Shown: in pieces, positions 34,919-42,356 of the stretch
Numbering within the stretch: position 1 is the stretch's first letter
Layout of the letters: each line of letters begins with the position of its first letter
Assembly: GCF_039595395.1 (NCBI RefSeq)
Contig: NZ_JBCNLP010000006.1
Span: 749,001-813,000, forward strand
Direction: 5' to 3'
Length of the DNA stretch: 64,000 nucleotides
DNA from: Novosphingobium sp.
GTDB lineage: Bacteria > Pseudomonadota > Alphaproteobacteria > Sphingomonadales > Sphingomonadaceae
The notes under the pieces: generated by a model
What the model was told of the DNA's origin: nothing
Databases searched by the model: none
Seen by the model: the letters and a program-made list of their open reading frames with translations, nothing else
Translations under genes and position numbers: made by a program

Positions 34919-35913
34919 TGGGCCTGAAAACGCGGATCACCGATCTGCTGGGGATCGAACACCCCATCGTGCAGGGCGGGATGATGTGGGTGGGCCGGGC
35001 CGAGCTGGCCAGTGCGGTCTCCAACGCGGGGGGGCTTGGCATCCTCACCGCGCTGACCCAGCCCACGCCTGACGAGCTGCGCCGGGAAATCGACCGTTGC
35101 CGCGCGCTGACCGACAAGCCCTTCGGCGTCAATCTGACCATCCTGCCCTCGGTCACCCCGCCGCCCTATGCCGAATACCGCCGCGCGATCATCGAGAGCG
35201 GCGTGACCATTGTGGAGACCGCCGGCCACAACCCGCGCGAGCATATTGACGATTTCAAGAGCCATGGCATCACCGTGCTGCACAAATGCACGGCGGTGCG
35301 CCATGCCGTCTCGGCGCAGAAGATGGGGGTCGATGTCATCAGCATCGACGGTTTCGAATGTGCGGGCCATCCCGGCGAGGACGATGTTCCCGGCCTCGTG
35401 CTGATCCCGGCGGCGGCCGATCAGATCTCCATTCCGATGCTGGCCAGCGGCGGCATCGGCGACGGGCGCGGTCTGGCCGCCGCCCTCGCGCTGGGAGCGG
35501 AGGGCGTCAATATGGGCACGCGCTTTTGCGCGACGGTGGAAGCGCCGATCCATGAGAGCATCAAGCAGTTTATCGTCAGCAATTCCGAGAGGGACACCAG
35601 GCTGATCTTCCGCCGCTTTCACAACACCGGGCGGGTGGCGGCGAGCCCGGTCTCGCATCAGGTGGTCGAGATCTCGGCGAGGCCCGACGCGGTGTTCGAG
35701 GATATCCGCCCGCTGGTCTCGGGCGCGAAGGGGCGGCAGGCGCTGGAAACCGGCGATCTGGAGGCCGGTCTCGTCTGGGCCGGACAGGTGCAGGGGCTGA
35801 TCCATGATATTCCCACTTGCGGCGAGCTGCTCAACCGCATGGTCGGCGATGCCGAGGCGATCATCACCAAGCGCCTCACCGGGTTTCTGCGGGCCGGATG
35901 CCTTCAGGAATGA
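34918..35913 (+). CDS. Nitronate-monooxygenase/FabK-like flavoprotein
   Basis: A 331-residue TIM-barrel FMN protein of the 2-nitropropane dioxygenase family: PIVQGGMMWVGRAELASAVS at the N-terminus, FGVNLT, CTAVRHAVSAQKMGVDVIS, GFECAGHPGEDD and the phosphate-binding ASGGIGDGRGLAAALALGA. The His in AGHPG corresponds to the usual catalytic position. Relatives include nitronate monooxygenases, enoyl reductases and the steroid-catabolic IpdC. Its place after thiolase favours a flavin redox step on a CoA intermediate over nitronate detoxification. The downstream racemase remnant begins inside its stop (ATGA). Confidence 0.85.
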   Translation: MGLKTRITDLLGIEHPIVQGGMMWVGRAELASAVSNAGGLGILTALTQPTPDELRREIDRCRALTDKPFGVNLTILPSVTPPPYAEYRRAIIESGVTIVETAGHNPREHIDDFKSHGITVLHKCTAVRHAVSAQKMGVDVISIDGFECAGHPGEDDVPGLVLIPAAADQISIPMLASGGIGDGRGLAAALALGAEGVNMGTRFCATVEAPIHESIKQFIVSNSERDTRLIFRRFHNTGRVAASPVSHQVVEISARPDAVFEDIRPLVSGAKGRQALETGDLEAGLVWAGQVQGLIHDIPTCGELLNRMVGDAEAIITKRLTGFLRAGCLQE

Positions 35914-36385
35914 ACGGGCCGCTCGCCGGGCTGAGGGTGGTCGAATTCGCCGGCACCGGCCCCGGTCCCGATGCCGCCATTTTGCTGTCCGATCTGGGGC
36001 CGGTGTGCTGCGGATCGGCCGCGAGGGCGGCAATGGTTGGCCCAATCCCATTGCTGATCGCGGGCATGCGCCCCGGTGTGATGGAGCGGTTGGGGCTGGG
36101 AGCAGGAGGGGCCATGGGTGCGGATCGCGGGCCATGACATCACCTGTATCGCGCTGGCCAGCACCTTCGCCAGCCAGCCACAGCGTCATTGGGCGAAGCT
36201 GTTCGAGGGCAGCGATGCCTGTGTGGCCCGGTGCTGACGGCGCGCGAGGCCCCAGATCATCCGCATCACGTGGCGCGGCACAGTGTTGTCGAGCATGGCG
36301 GGCTGCGTCAGGCCGCTCCCGCGCCGCGTTTCTTGCGCACAGCGGGGGCATCCGCGCCTCGGGCGATGGCGAGGTGATGCTGCAG
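35910..36385 (+). pseudogene. Decayed alpha-methylacyl-CoA racemase (CaiB/BaiF family)
   Basis: The start is intact and coupled to the previous stop: MNGPLAGLRVVEFAGTGPGP is the family's N-terminus. The frame then loses similarity, though GVMERLGLG appears before the stop at 36137. Fragments continue in other frames: GHDITCIALAS and HWAKLFEGSDACV (frame of 36130), EAPDHPHHVAR and RQAAPAPRF (frame of 36189). Only about 160 codons remain of ~370-390, so most of the middle is deleted and several frameshifts are present. Racemases of this type interconvert 2R/2S-methylacyl-CoA, which points to a formerly methyl-branched substrate for the operon. Confidence 0.78.
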
Positions 36386-36640
36386 GGTTGGGTTGGCACA
36401 TGTGAGGTGCCTTCAGCCAATTGATTTGGAGAAGTAAAAGGTGGCAATGTCGTGGGGGGCGAAAAGTCTGTTGTGCGCGACGTATACGAGTAAAGCTGAC
36501 ATAGATTCAGTGGCATGAGGTTCACCCGCCTGCGGTCTCTTTAAAACATACAGAAATGGCCTGCCAAGGCCGCGCTCGGCGCTTGCCTTGCACATATCCC
36601 TTGTTACACAATCGCAGGATGTATTTTCGATCATGGGGGC

Positions 36641-37501
36641 ATGATGTCAGCGATCAGGAAAATCACGGCCAAGGCGGTATTGTGCTTCTCATTGCTTGCG
36701 CTGACGTCGCAAGCCTCGGCGCAGTCACAGCCGACGACGATTGCCCTTGCACCTTATCTGGGCGTGGTATGGTCGTTCGAGGCCGAGCTTGCCGGTAAGC
36801 GGCGCACCTTTCTCTTCGACACCGGTGGTGGCATCTCGGTCATCACTGCGGCAACCGCGGCCGAGATCGGCTGCGCGCCCTGGGGACAGATCACCGGCTT
36901 TCGCATGCGGGGCGACCGCGTGGATATGGCGCGCTGCAACGATGTAAGCCTGCGCAGCAACGGCGTCACCCTCACCACATCGACCGCCGGCGTCTTCGAT
37001 TTCGCCAGGCTACTGCCCAAGGACGCCCCGCCGCTGGCCGGTTCGGTGGCACTCGACAGCTTTGCAGGAAAGATCCTGACCATCGATCTCGCGCATCGCC
37101 AACTGGTGCTGGAAACGCCTGCAAGCCTGAAGCGGCGCATCGCCGGCGCCAAGGAAATCAGGCTTCGTCTTGCCGGCGAAGTGTCTGGGCACGCCGTGAC
37201 TCCCTTCGTCGCCATCGGCACGCCCAGGGGACAGGTGTGGATGGAGGTGGACACCGGTAGCGATTCCTCGGTGATCGTGGGCAGTCACAATGCCGAACTC
37301 TTTTCGATGAAGGCCGACAGCAAGGAGCCTCAACGGTTTCGGGGAGAGCTGACCGGCGGGGTCAGGCTGGTGGTGGATGATGCCCATGCCATGCCCCTGG
37401 TTCTCGACGGCAACATCGGCGTGTCCATCCTCAAGACATGGGTGCTGACCATGGACATGGACCAGGGCCGCGCATGGATTTCCCCGGTGGATCCACATTA
37501 G
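36641..37501 (+). CDS. Secreted retropepsin-like aspartyl protease-family protein
   Basis: A 286-residue protein with a signal peptide (about residues 1-28, ending SQASAQ). Two half-repeats carry aspartyl-protease signatures: FLFDTGGGISVI near 58 and MEVDTGSDSSVIV near 205, as in bacterial single-chain retropepsin-like proteins. Both catalytic Asp residues are present, so it may be a periplasmic protease, although many family members have no known activity. It stands alone between the catabolic operon remnant and a TetR gene. The double ATG at 36641/36644 leaves the start ambiguous by one codon. Confidence 0.8.
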   Translation: MMSAIRKITAKAVLCFSLLALTSQASAQSQPTTIALAPYLGVVWSFEAELAGKRRTFLFDTGGGISVITAATAAEIGCAPWGQITGFRMRGDRVDMARCNDVSLRSNGVTLTTSTAGVFDFARLLPKDAPPLAGSVALDSFAGKILTIDLAHRQLVLETPASLKRRIAGAKEIRLRLAGEVSGHAVTPFVAIGTPRGQVWMEVDTGSDSSVIVGSHNAELFSMKADSKEPQRFRGELTGGVRLVVDDAHAMPLVLDGNIGVSILKTWVLTMDMDQGRAWISPVDPH

Positions 37502-37681
37502 AGCGAAGAGCTGTCATTGCAGAGCTGGGCGATGTGGACCGCGCCGGTTTTGCCGGAGCGGTCGTCCCTTGAGTGCGGAATGAGGGAGCGCTTTCGACGA
37601 TCCTGTCCGGAGATTTATATGACCGCTCTGTCGGCGGTTTCGTCCGAGTTCGATGGCCGTGTTTGCCGCGCAACGGCTGCC

Positions 37682-38245
37682 CTATTGAGGCAGCAATCCA
37701 GACAAGCGGTAAGCATCGATCAACCCGTCATAGAGGGCAATGTCTGATCGGCTCCGCGCCATCAATTGTGCTCCACCAATGGCCGCGAAAATGGCCTGGG
37801 CCCGCTGTTCGCAAGTGTGTCGGTCGACCAGCCCTGCAGCAACAAGTGATTTGGCCAGCCAGGCGGTATGGACATCAGCGAAGGCCTGAATCTCCAGTTT
37901 AATGGGGTCTGGGAGATCGTCGTATTCAGCGGCCATGAAGCTGCAAAGGCAAAGGCGATTGCCGTTTTCCAGCGCTTTGCGGAAGCTGGCCGGATAGTGG
38001 CGCAGGGCATCGCGAGGATCGGCGCTTCGCTCTGAAAGGGCTTCCAGATTTGCCAGGGAATCCTCACGATAACGTTTTGCAACCGCTACCCCAATGTCGG
38101 CCTTACTGGGGAAGTGATGATAGATGCTGGGCGGCTTGATCCCGACCATGGCCGCCAGATCGCGGAAGTTGAGGCCGCCATAGCCATGGGCCTGCGCGAT
38201 GGTCGTGGCTGCAGCCAAAATGGCTTCTCTTGAAGTTGTGCTCAT
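37682..38245 (-). CDS. TetR-family transcriptional regulator
   Basis: A 187-residue TetR protein: HTH residues ~10-55 with YGGLNFRDLAAMVGIKPPSI and YHHFPSKADIG. The ligand domain contains a cysteine pair (LCLCSF near 100), also common in electrophile-sensing NemR-like repressors. It diverges from the glutathione S-transferase gene and an 18-bp perfect palindrome lies between them, so it most likely represses that gene and itself and senses an electrophile. Confidence 0.92.
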   Translation of the reverse strand: MSTTSREAILAAATTIAQAHGYGGLNFRDLAAMVGIKPPSIYHHFPSKADIGVAVAKRYREDSLANLEALSERSADPRDALRHYPASFRKALENGNRLCLCSFMAAEYDDLPDPIKLEIQAFADVHTAWLAKSLVAAGLVDRHTCEQRAQAIFAAIGGAQLMARSRSDIALYDGLIDAYRLSGLLPQ

Positions 38246-38316
38246 CGTCTTCCTGCTTGTCTACCATCTGTTAGTTAGGCGTTGACGCGGAAAAATGGAA
38301 GCCTTAGCTGATATGC

Positions 38317-38334
38317 CTACCGAACGTTCGGTAG
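38317..38334. promoter_or_regulatory. Perfect 18-bp palindrome, TetR operator
   Basis: CTACCGAACGTTCGGTAG is a perfect palindrome without spacer, 19 bases before the GST start codon and 71 bases from the TetR start. The ACCGAACGTTCGGT-type core is common among TetR-family operators. Confidence 0.8.
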
Positions 38335-38353
38335 ATTCGTGAAAGGCAAGCTC

Positions 38354-38992
38354 ATGAAAATATATGACTGGCATACGGGTCCCTATCCGGCCCGGATTCG
38401 CATCGCGCTTGGGGAAAAGGGCTTACGGCCTCAGGTGGAATTTCAGTCGGTTGACCTTTGGAAAGGCGAGCACAAAACGCCCGAATTCCTCGCCAAAAAC
38501 TACTCCGGCACATTGCCGGTCCTTGAGTTGCCCAACGGCATCTTTCTGGCGGAATGCACGGCCATCACGCAATATCTCGACAGGCTGGACGGCAAGCCAT
38601 GGCTCACGGGACAGACGCCTCTCGAACAGGGGGTCATCCATATGATGAACAAGCGCGCCGAACTGGAATTGCTCGATCCGATCAGTGTTTATTTTCATCA
38701 CGCGACGCCAGGTCTTGGCCCACAGGTGGAACTCTACCAGAATGCCGAATGGGGTCTGCGTCAGCGTGACAAAGGCCTTCGGGGCATGAGCTACTTCAAC
38801 AGCGTGCTCGAACATCAACCTTACGTCGCTGGCGATGCGTTCTCGATGGCGGACATCACCGTGATTGGCGGGCTCATTTTTGCGTCTCTCGTTGATGTCG
38901 CGGTTCCGGATCACTGCCACGCGCTGCGGGCATGGCACGAAAAGGTGCAACAGCGCCCCAGCGTCCAGAATTGGATCACGATGTCTGACTGA
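38354..38992 (+). CDS. Glutathione S-transferase
   Basis: A 212-residue GST: thioredoxin-like N-domain with PARIRIALGEKGL, the cis-Pro loop GTLPVLELPNG and the glutathione-binding ECTAITQYLDR; the all-helical C-domain contains FSMADITVIGG, the conserved N-capping box. The ATG at 38354 has AAAGG about eight bases upstream; the GTG at 38339 would overlap the operator region less plausibly. It likely conjugates or reduces electrophiles under control of the divergent TetR. Confidence 0.92.
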   Translation: MKIYDWHTGPYPARIRIALGEKGLRPQVEFQSVDLWKGEHKTPEFLAKNYSGTLPVLELPNGIFLAECTAITQYLDRLDGKPWLTGQTPLEQGVIHMMNKRAELELLDPISVYFHHATPGLGPQVELYQNAEWGLRQRDKGLRGMSYFNSVLEHQPYVAGDAFSMADITVIGGLIFASLVDVAVPDHCHALRAWHEKVQQRPSVQNWITMSD

Positions 38993-39093
38993 ACGTTCTA
39001 CGGCGTCGATCATGGGGAGCAGAGATGATTTGGCGCCGGTTTTTGACGGAGCCGAAAGATAATTTGGGTGTCTCTTTCGGCGATGGCTGGCCG

Positions 39094-39435
39094 TTAATCT
39101 GGACAGATGGGCTCCTGCTCTTTCGCGTAAGTCTCGCCCCACTGTTTCATCGCTTCGAGAATCGGCGCGAGCGTGGTGCCGCGCTCGGTTAGGGAGTATT
39201 CTACCCGCGGCGGGACCTCGGCAAACACTTCGCGGTGGATCACGCCATGCTCCTCCAACTGTCGAAGCTGAAGCGTGAGTGAGCGTTGAGTCACCCCGCC
39301 GATCAGGCGGCGCAACTCGCCAAACCGCTTTGTACCATCCAGAAGATAATGAAGAATCAGAGGCTTCCATTTTCCGCCTGCCACATCGATGGTGATCTCG
39401 ACGGCGCAGCGGAATGGCTTGGAAGCTGATGTCAT
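39094..39435 (-). CDS. HxlR-family transcriptional regulator
   Basis: A 113-residue winged-helix regulator with the family pattern GGKWKPLILHYLLDGTKRFG, then GGVTQRSLTLQLRQLEEHG and EVPPRVEYSLTERG. A single Cys at residue 10 (FRCAVE) matches the redox- or electrophile-sensing cysteine of HxlR/YodB/QorR-type proteins. It diverges from a quinone-oxidoreductase gene, the classic QorR arrangement. Confidence 0.92.
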   Translation of the reverse strand: MTSASKPFRCAVEITIDVAGGKWKPLILHYLLDGTKRFGELRRLIGGVTQRSLTLQLRQLEEHGVIHREVFAEVPPRVEYSLTERGTTLAPILEAMKQWGETYAKEQEPICPD

Positions 39436-39444
39436 CCTTCAATG

Positions 39445-39459
39445 GTATACTTTGTATCC
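39445..39459. promoter_or_regulatory. Possible HxlR operator
   Basis: GTATAC-TTT-GTATCC lies just upstream of the HxlR start in the divergent region. GTATAC is itself a palindrome and the second half is an imperfect repeat of it, similar to GTAC-rich HxlR sites. The call rests on position and weak symmetry. Confidence 0.35.
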
Positions 39460-39556
39460 CTAGGTGTAAATATGTTGCCTTCTTGCAAAAACACCTGCGT
39501 GAGCGGATCTGCTGCCTCGCGCCTCCGGCTCAGAGGTGGCTGCGAAAGGCAGGACA

Positions 39557-40576
39557 ATGTTCATGCGTGCTATCAGTTACGACCGCCAGGGACCGGCGGC
39601 CGATGTTTTGACCTTCGGTGACCTTCCATGCCCCGCGCCGCAGGAGGGAGAGGTGCTGGTCCGTATCCATGTCTCGGCTATCAACCCGACCGATGTGAAG
39701 GCGCGGACCGGCTTTTCTTCAACGATGGCCTATGACCTTGTCATCCCGCATCAGGATGGCGCCGGCGTGATCGAGGCAGTTGGCGGGGGCGTTTCGCCGA
39801 CAAGGATTGGCGAGCGTGTCTGGGTCTTCGAGGCGCAGTCCGGCAGGGCAGCGGGAACCGCAGCCGAATTCGTTGCCGTGCCCTCGGACAACGCCGTGCT
39901 CCTGCCGGCCAGCACATCTTACGAGATTGGCGCTTCCCTCGGCATTCCGGCGTTAACCGCTCATCGTTGTCTCTTTGCTGATGGAGATCTGAAGGGGCGC
40001 TCTGTTCTGGTTCATGGTGGTGCTGGCGTGGTGGGGTCTGCTGCGATCCATCTCGCCAAATGGGCGGGAGCATGGGTTGCAGCCACGGTTCTTGATGCCG
40101 CGCAGGGGGCCATCGCTCGTGAGGCGGGGGCCGATCTGGTGCTCAACCTGCATGAGGATGATGTGGCCGCCAGGATCATGGAAGCGACAGCAGGTGTGGG
40201 AGTTGATCGCATCGTTGATGTCGATCTCGTTGCGAATGTGACGCTGGACCTTGCCTGTCTGACGAAGGGTGGGGTCATCAGTGCCTATGCAATGCGCAAT
40301 GCAGGGGATGAGGGCGCCATTCCCCTGTTGCAGGCGATGATTGCTGGGGCGGTCTTCCGCTTCGTCTATATCTACACCGTGCCGATGCCGGTCAAGCTGG
40401 TCGCGATCGAGGATATAACGGCCTGCCTCAAGGCTGGCCTCTACAGGCCCAGGATCGGTCTGATCGTGCCGCTGCAGCGCACGGCCGAGGCGCATCTTGC
40501 TCTTGAACAGGGGGGCGTGACCGGGAAGGTGCTTGTCCGGGTGGCAGAGGGCGAAAAGGGCTCAATCGCTTGCTGA
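39557..40576 (+). CDS. NADPH:quinone oxidoreductase (zeta-crystallin type MDR)
   Basis: A 339-residue zinc-free MDR enzyme: INPTDVKARTGF, HQDGAGVIEAVG, LGIPALTAHRCLF and the nucleotide motif VHGGAGVVGSAAIHLAKWAG near 150. No zinc-binding Cys/His pattern is present. It reduces quinones or other electrophiles with NADPH. The start at 39557 has AAAGGCAGG upstream; MRAIS at 39563 is a close alternative. The divergent HxlR gene is the likely redox-responsive regulator. Confidence 0.9.
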   Translation: MFMRAISYDRQGPAADVLTFGDLPCPAPQEGEVLVRIHVSAINPTDVKARTGFSSTMAYDLVIPHQDGAGVIEAVGGGVSPTRIGERVWVFEAQSGRAAGTAAEFVAVPSDNAVLLPASTSYEIGASLGIPALTAHRCLFADGDLKGRSVLVHGGAGVVGSAAIHLAKWAGAWVAATVLDAAQGAIAREAGADLVLNLHEDDVAARIMEATAGVGVDRIVDVDLVANVTLDLACLTKGGVISAYAMRNAGDEGAIPLLQAMIAGAVFRFVYIYTVPMPVKLVAIEDITACLKAGLYRPRIGLIVPLQRTAEAHLALEQGGVTGKVLVRVAEGEKGSIAC

Positions 40577-40664
40577 GGATATAAACCAGTAGCAGCTTTT
40601 AGACGCCTGGCCTCACAGTCTGGATGTCGGTTTTGTCAGCGGTTCCGTACCAGGGTTCCGTCAA

Positions 40665-42206
40665 TCAGTGGTGGCCATGGTGTTCCCCACCCCCGGCATG
40701 CCCACCTTCCGGGTGAGTGTCGCCCTGCTGCCCGCTGCCCTCATGGTGCTGTGGCGCTGGCGCGGGCCGCGGCAGCATGACGGGTGCCGGCCGAGTCTCA
40801 GGTAGACGGGCAGGATGTGTCATGGGCGCGGAAGGTGCCCCACCATGGATCGGTACGCGCGGCGCGACAGGATGCTCTTGCGGGGTGCCTTGATTGCCTC
40901 TGTGGACGGCCACGCTCGGTTCGGGCGGCCTCATGGGAGAGAGGGCATGCGATGCTTGATGCACCTCAGCGCCCGAAATGCGCGCTGCAGGCGGCGGACT
41001 GTTGGGGCGCTGGGGCGCCATGGCCATCGGCGGATGCGGCGGAACGGGGCCGTGGTGCGTGGCCGGGGCTTGCGCGTGGGGAGCAGGGGGGCGGTTTACG
41101 TGCTCCTGCCAAGGGGCGTGGGCTGCGGGGCCGGGCTGCATCCGCCGGTCGGGCCGAACTGCGGGTGGCGCGGGGGCAGGGCGCGCGGGTTGGGCCACGG
41201 GTTGTGGCGGCATAGGCGGGTGCTGTGGGGCCGCATCCTGATGATGGCGTGCCAGCAGCACGGCCGCCGCACCCCCTGCCACCACCGCTGCCGCAACGGG
41301 GGCATAGCGCGCGCTGTCCTGCGCCCAGCTTGCCTGATGCCAGCTGGGCGGGATTGCGCGCGGGGGTGGCGGAGTGCGGAAATCCTGCTCATGCCACTGA
41401 TCGAAGCGCTGCTGGTCTTCCACGCGGCGCTGGGCTTCCTGGGCCCAATAGCGGCTTTCCTGCGCCGCTTCCTGCGCGTGATAGGCAGCCCAGTCCGCTT
41501 GTCGGTCGCGGTTGGCAGCCCATCGTTCGCGGGCCGCGATGATCGAATTTTGCCGCGCTGCCCAGTCAGCGGCTGAAATGGCCTGCCTCTCGCGCGAGGC
41601 TTCGTACATGCGTCGTGCGCGCCAGAGATAGGCCGCCGCATAGGCCTCCTGTGGGCCGTAGTTGTCATAGGGGATCAGCGCCCCGTCCGGCCCGTAGATC
41701 GCCGCAAGCTGGTCGCCATCATAACCATAGCCATAGTCGGGATCGCGGACGAAATAGGGCTGTTCGGCCCCGGCGCGATAGTAATAGGTGCGATAGCCGC
41801 CCGCGACCGGCTCCACGAAGGTGCGTGAGCCGTCATAGCCTTGCCATGCCCAAGGGCTCACATTGTCGTAGTTGAAGCTGTAATCGGGCGGCGCATCGCC
41901 CAGCGATTGCGAGACGTAGCTGGCCTGATCGGCATAGGCATAGGCCGATCGCGGGTCGGCAACGCGCACCGAGCGGAGGGGCTGCGCGCGGGGCAGCGCG
42001 GTGGCCGCGGGGGCGAGGGTCGCCTGCTGCGCCGGGGCGTTGGTCATGGGCAGGGTGGCGGGCAGAGCGGGGGCAGCCATGACGCTTGCGCTGTCGGCGC
42101 TGGCCGTGTTGTCCGGCGCCTTCTGGCAACCGGCCAGAACCAGCGCGAGAGACAGCGCTCCGGTGAGCGTGGGGCTGGGGGCAAGGCGATGATGACGTAA
42201 GGACAT
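40665..42206 (-). CDS. Proline/histidine-rich lipoprotein of unknown function
   Basis: A 513-residue protein of unknown function. The start at 42206 gives a lipoprotein signal with lipobox LVLAGC (C27 after cleavage). Residues ~60-200 are rich in Tyr, Asp and Gly (for example RDPDYGYGYDGDQ); ~200-290 are rich in charged residues and Trp/Gln (RERQAISAADWAARQ), probably helical; a hydrophobic stretch PVAAAVVAGGAAAVLLA lies near 310; the last ~190 residues are Pro/Ala/His-rich and end in GGGEHHGHH, a possible metal-binding tail. GGAG lies about nine bases before the start. Its size and low complexity suggest an envelope or surface role, but no function is recognised. Confidence 0.7.
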   Translation of the reverse strand: MSLRHHRLAPSPTLTGALSLALVLAGCQKAPDNTASADSASVMAAPALPATLPMTNAPAQQATLAPAATALPRAQPLRSVRVADPRSAYAYADQASYVSQSLGDAPPDYSFNYDNVSPWAWQGYDGSRTFVEPVAGGYRTYYYRAGAEQPYFVRDPDYGYGYDGDQLAAIYGPDGALIPYDNYGPQEAYAAAYLWRARRMYEASRERQAISAADWAARQNSIIAARERWAANRDRQADWAAYHAQEAAQESRYWAQEAQRRVEDQQRFDQWHEQDFRTPPPPRAIPPSWHQASWAQDSARYAPVAAAVVAGGAAAVLLARHHQDAAPQHPPMPPQPVAQPARPAPAPPAVRPDRRMQPGPAAHAPWQEHVNRPPAPHAQAPATHHGPVPPHPPMAMAPQRPNSPPPAARISGAEVHQASHALSPMRPPEPSVAVHRGNQGTPQEHPVAPRVPIHGGAPSAPMTHPARLPETRPAPVMLPRPAPAPQHHEGSGQQGDTHPEGGHAGGGEHHGHH

Positions 42207-42356
42207 GGCACTCTGCTCCGCAGGATCGGCATCGATAAGACGCATCAAGCGCCCAGGGCTGTGAATGGACGCGGAAGCGACCGTTTACACTGGAGACAGG
42301 TGCGTGGCAGATGCGTAACGGCGTGAGGCCCAGGATGATCCTTCTCGACAAGGCAT

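Noticed and set aside
36413..36634. Small minus-strand frame after the racemase remnant
   Set aside because: No ribosome-binding site, no family resemblance, composition unlike neighbours; treated as non-coding.
40651..40668. Partial copy (GGGTTCCGTCAATC) of the 17-bp shared element near the lipoprotein stop
   Set aside because: It lacks one T in the spacer and one dyad arm, and lies at a 3' end, not upstream of a start.
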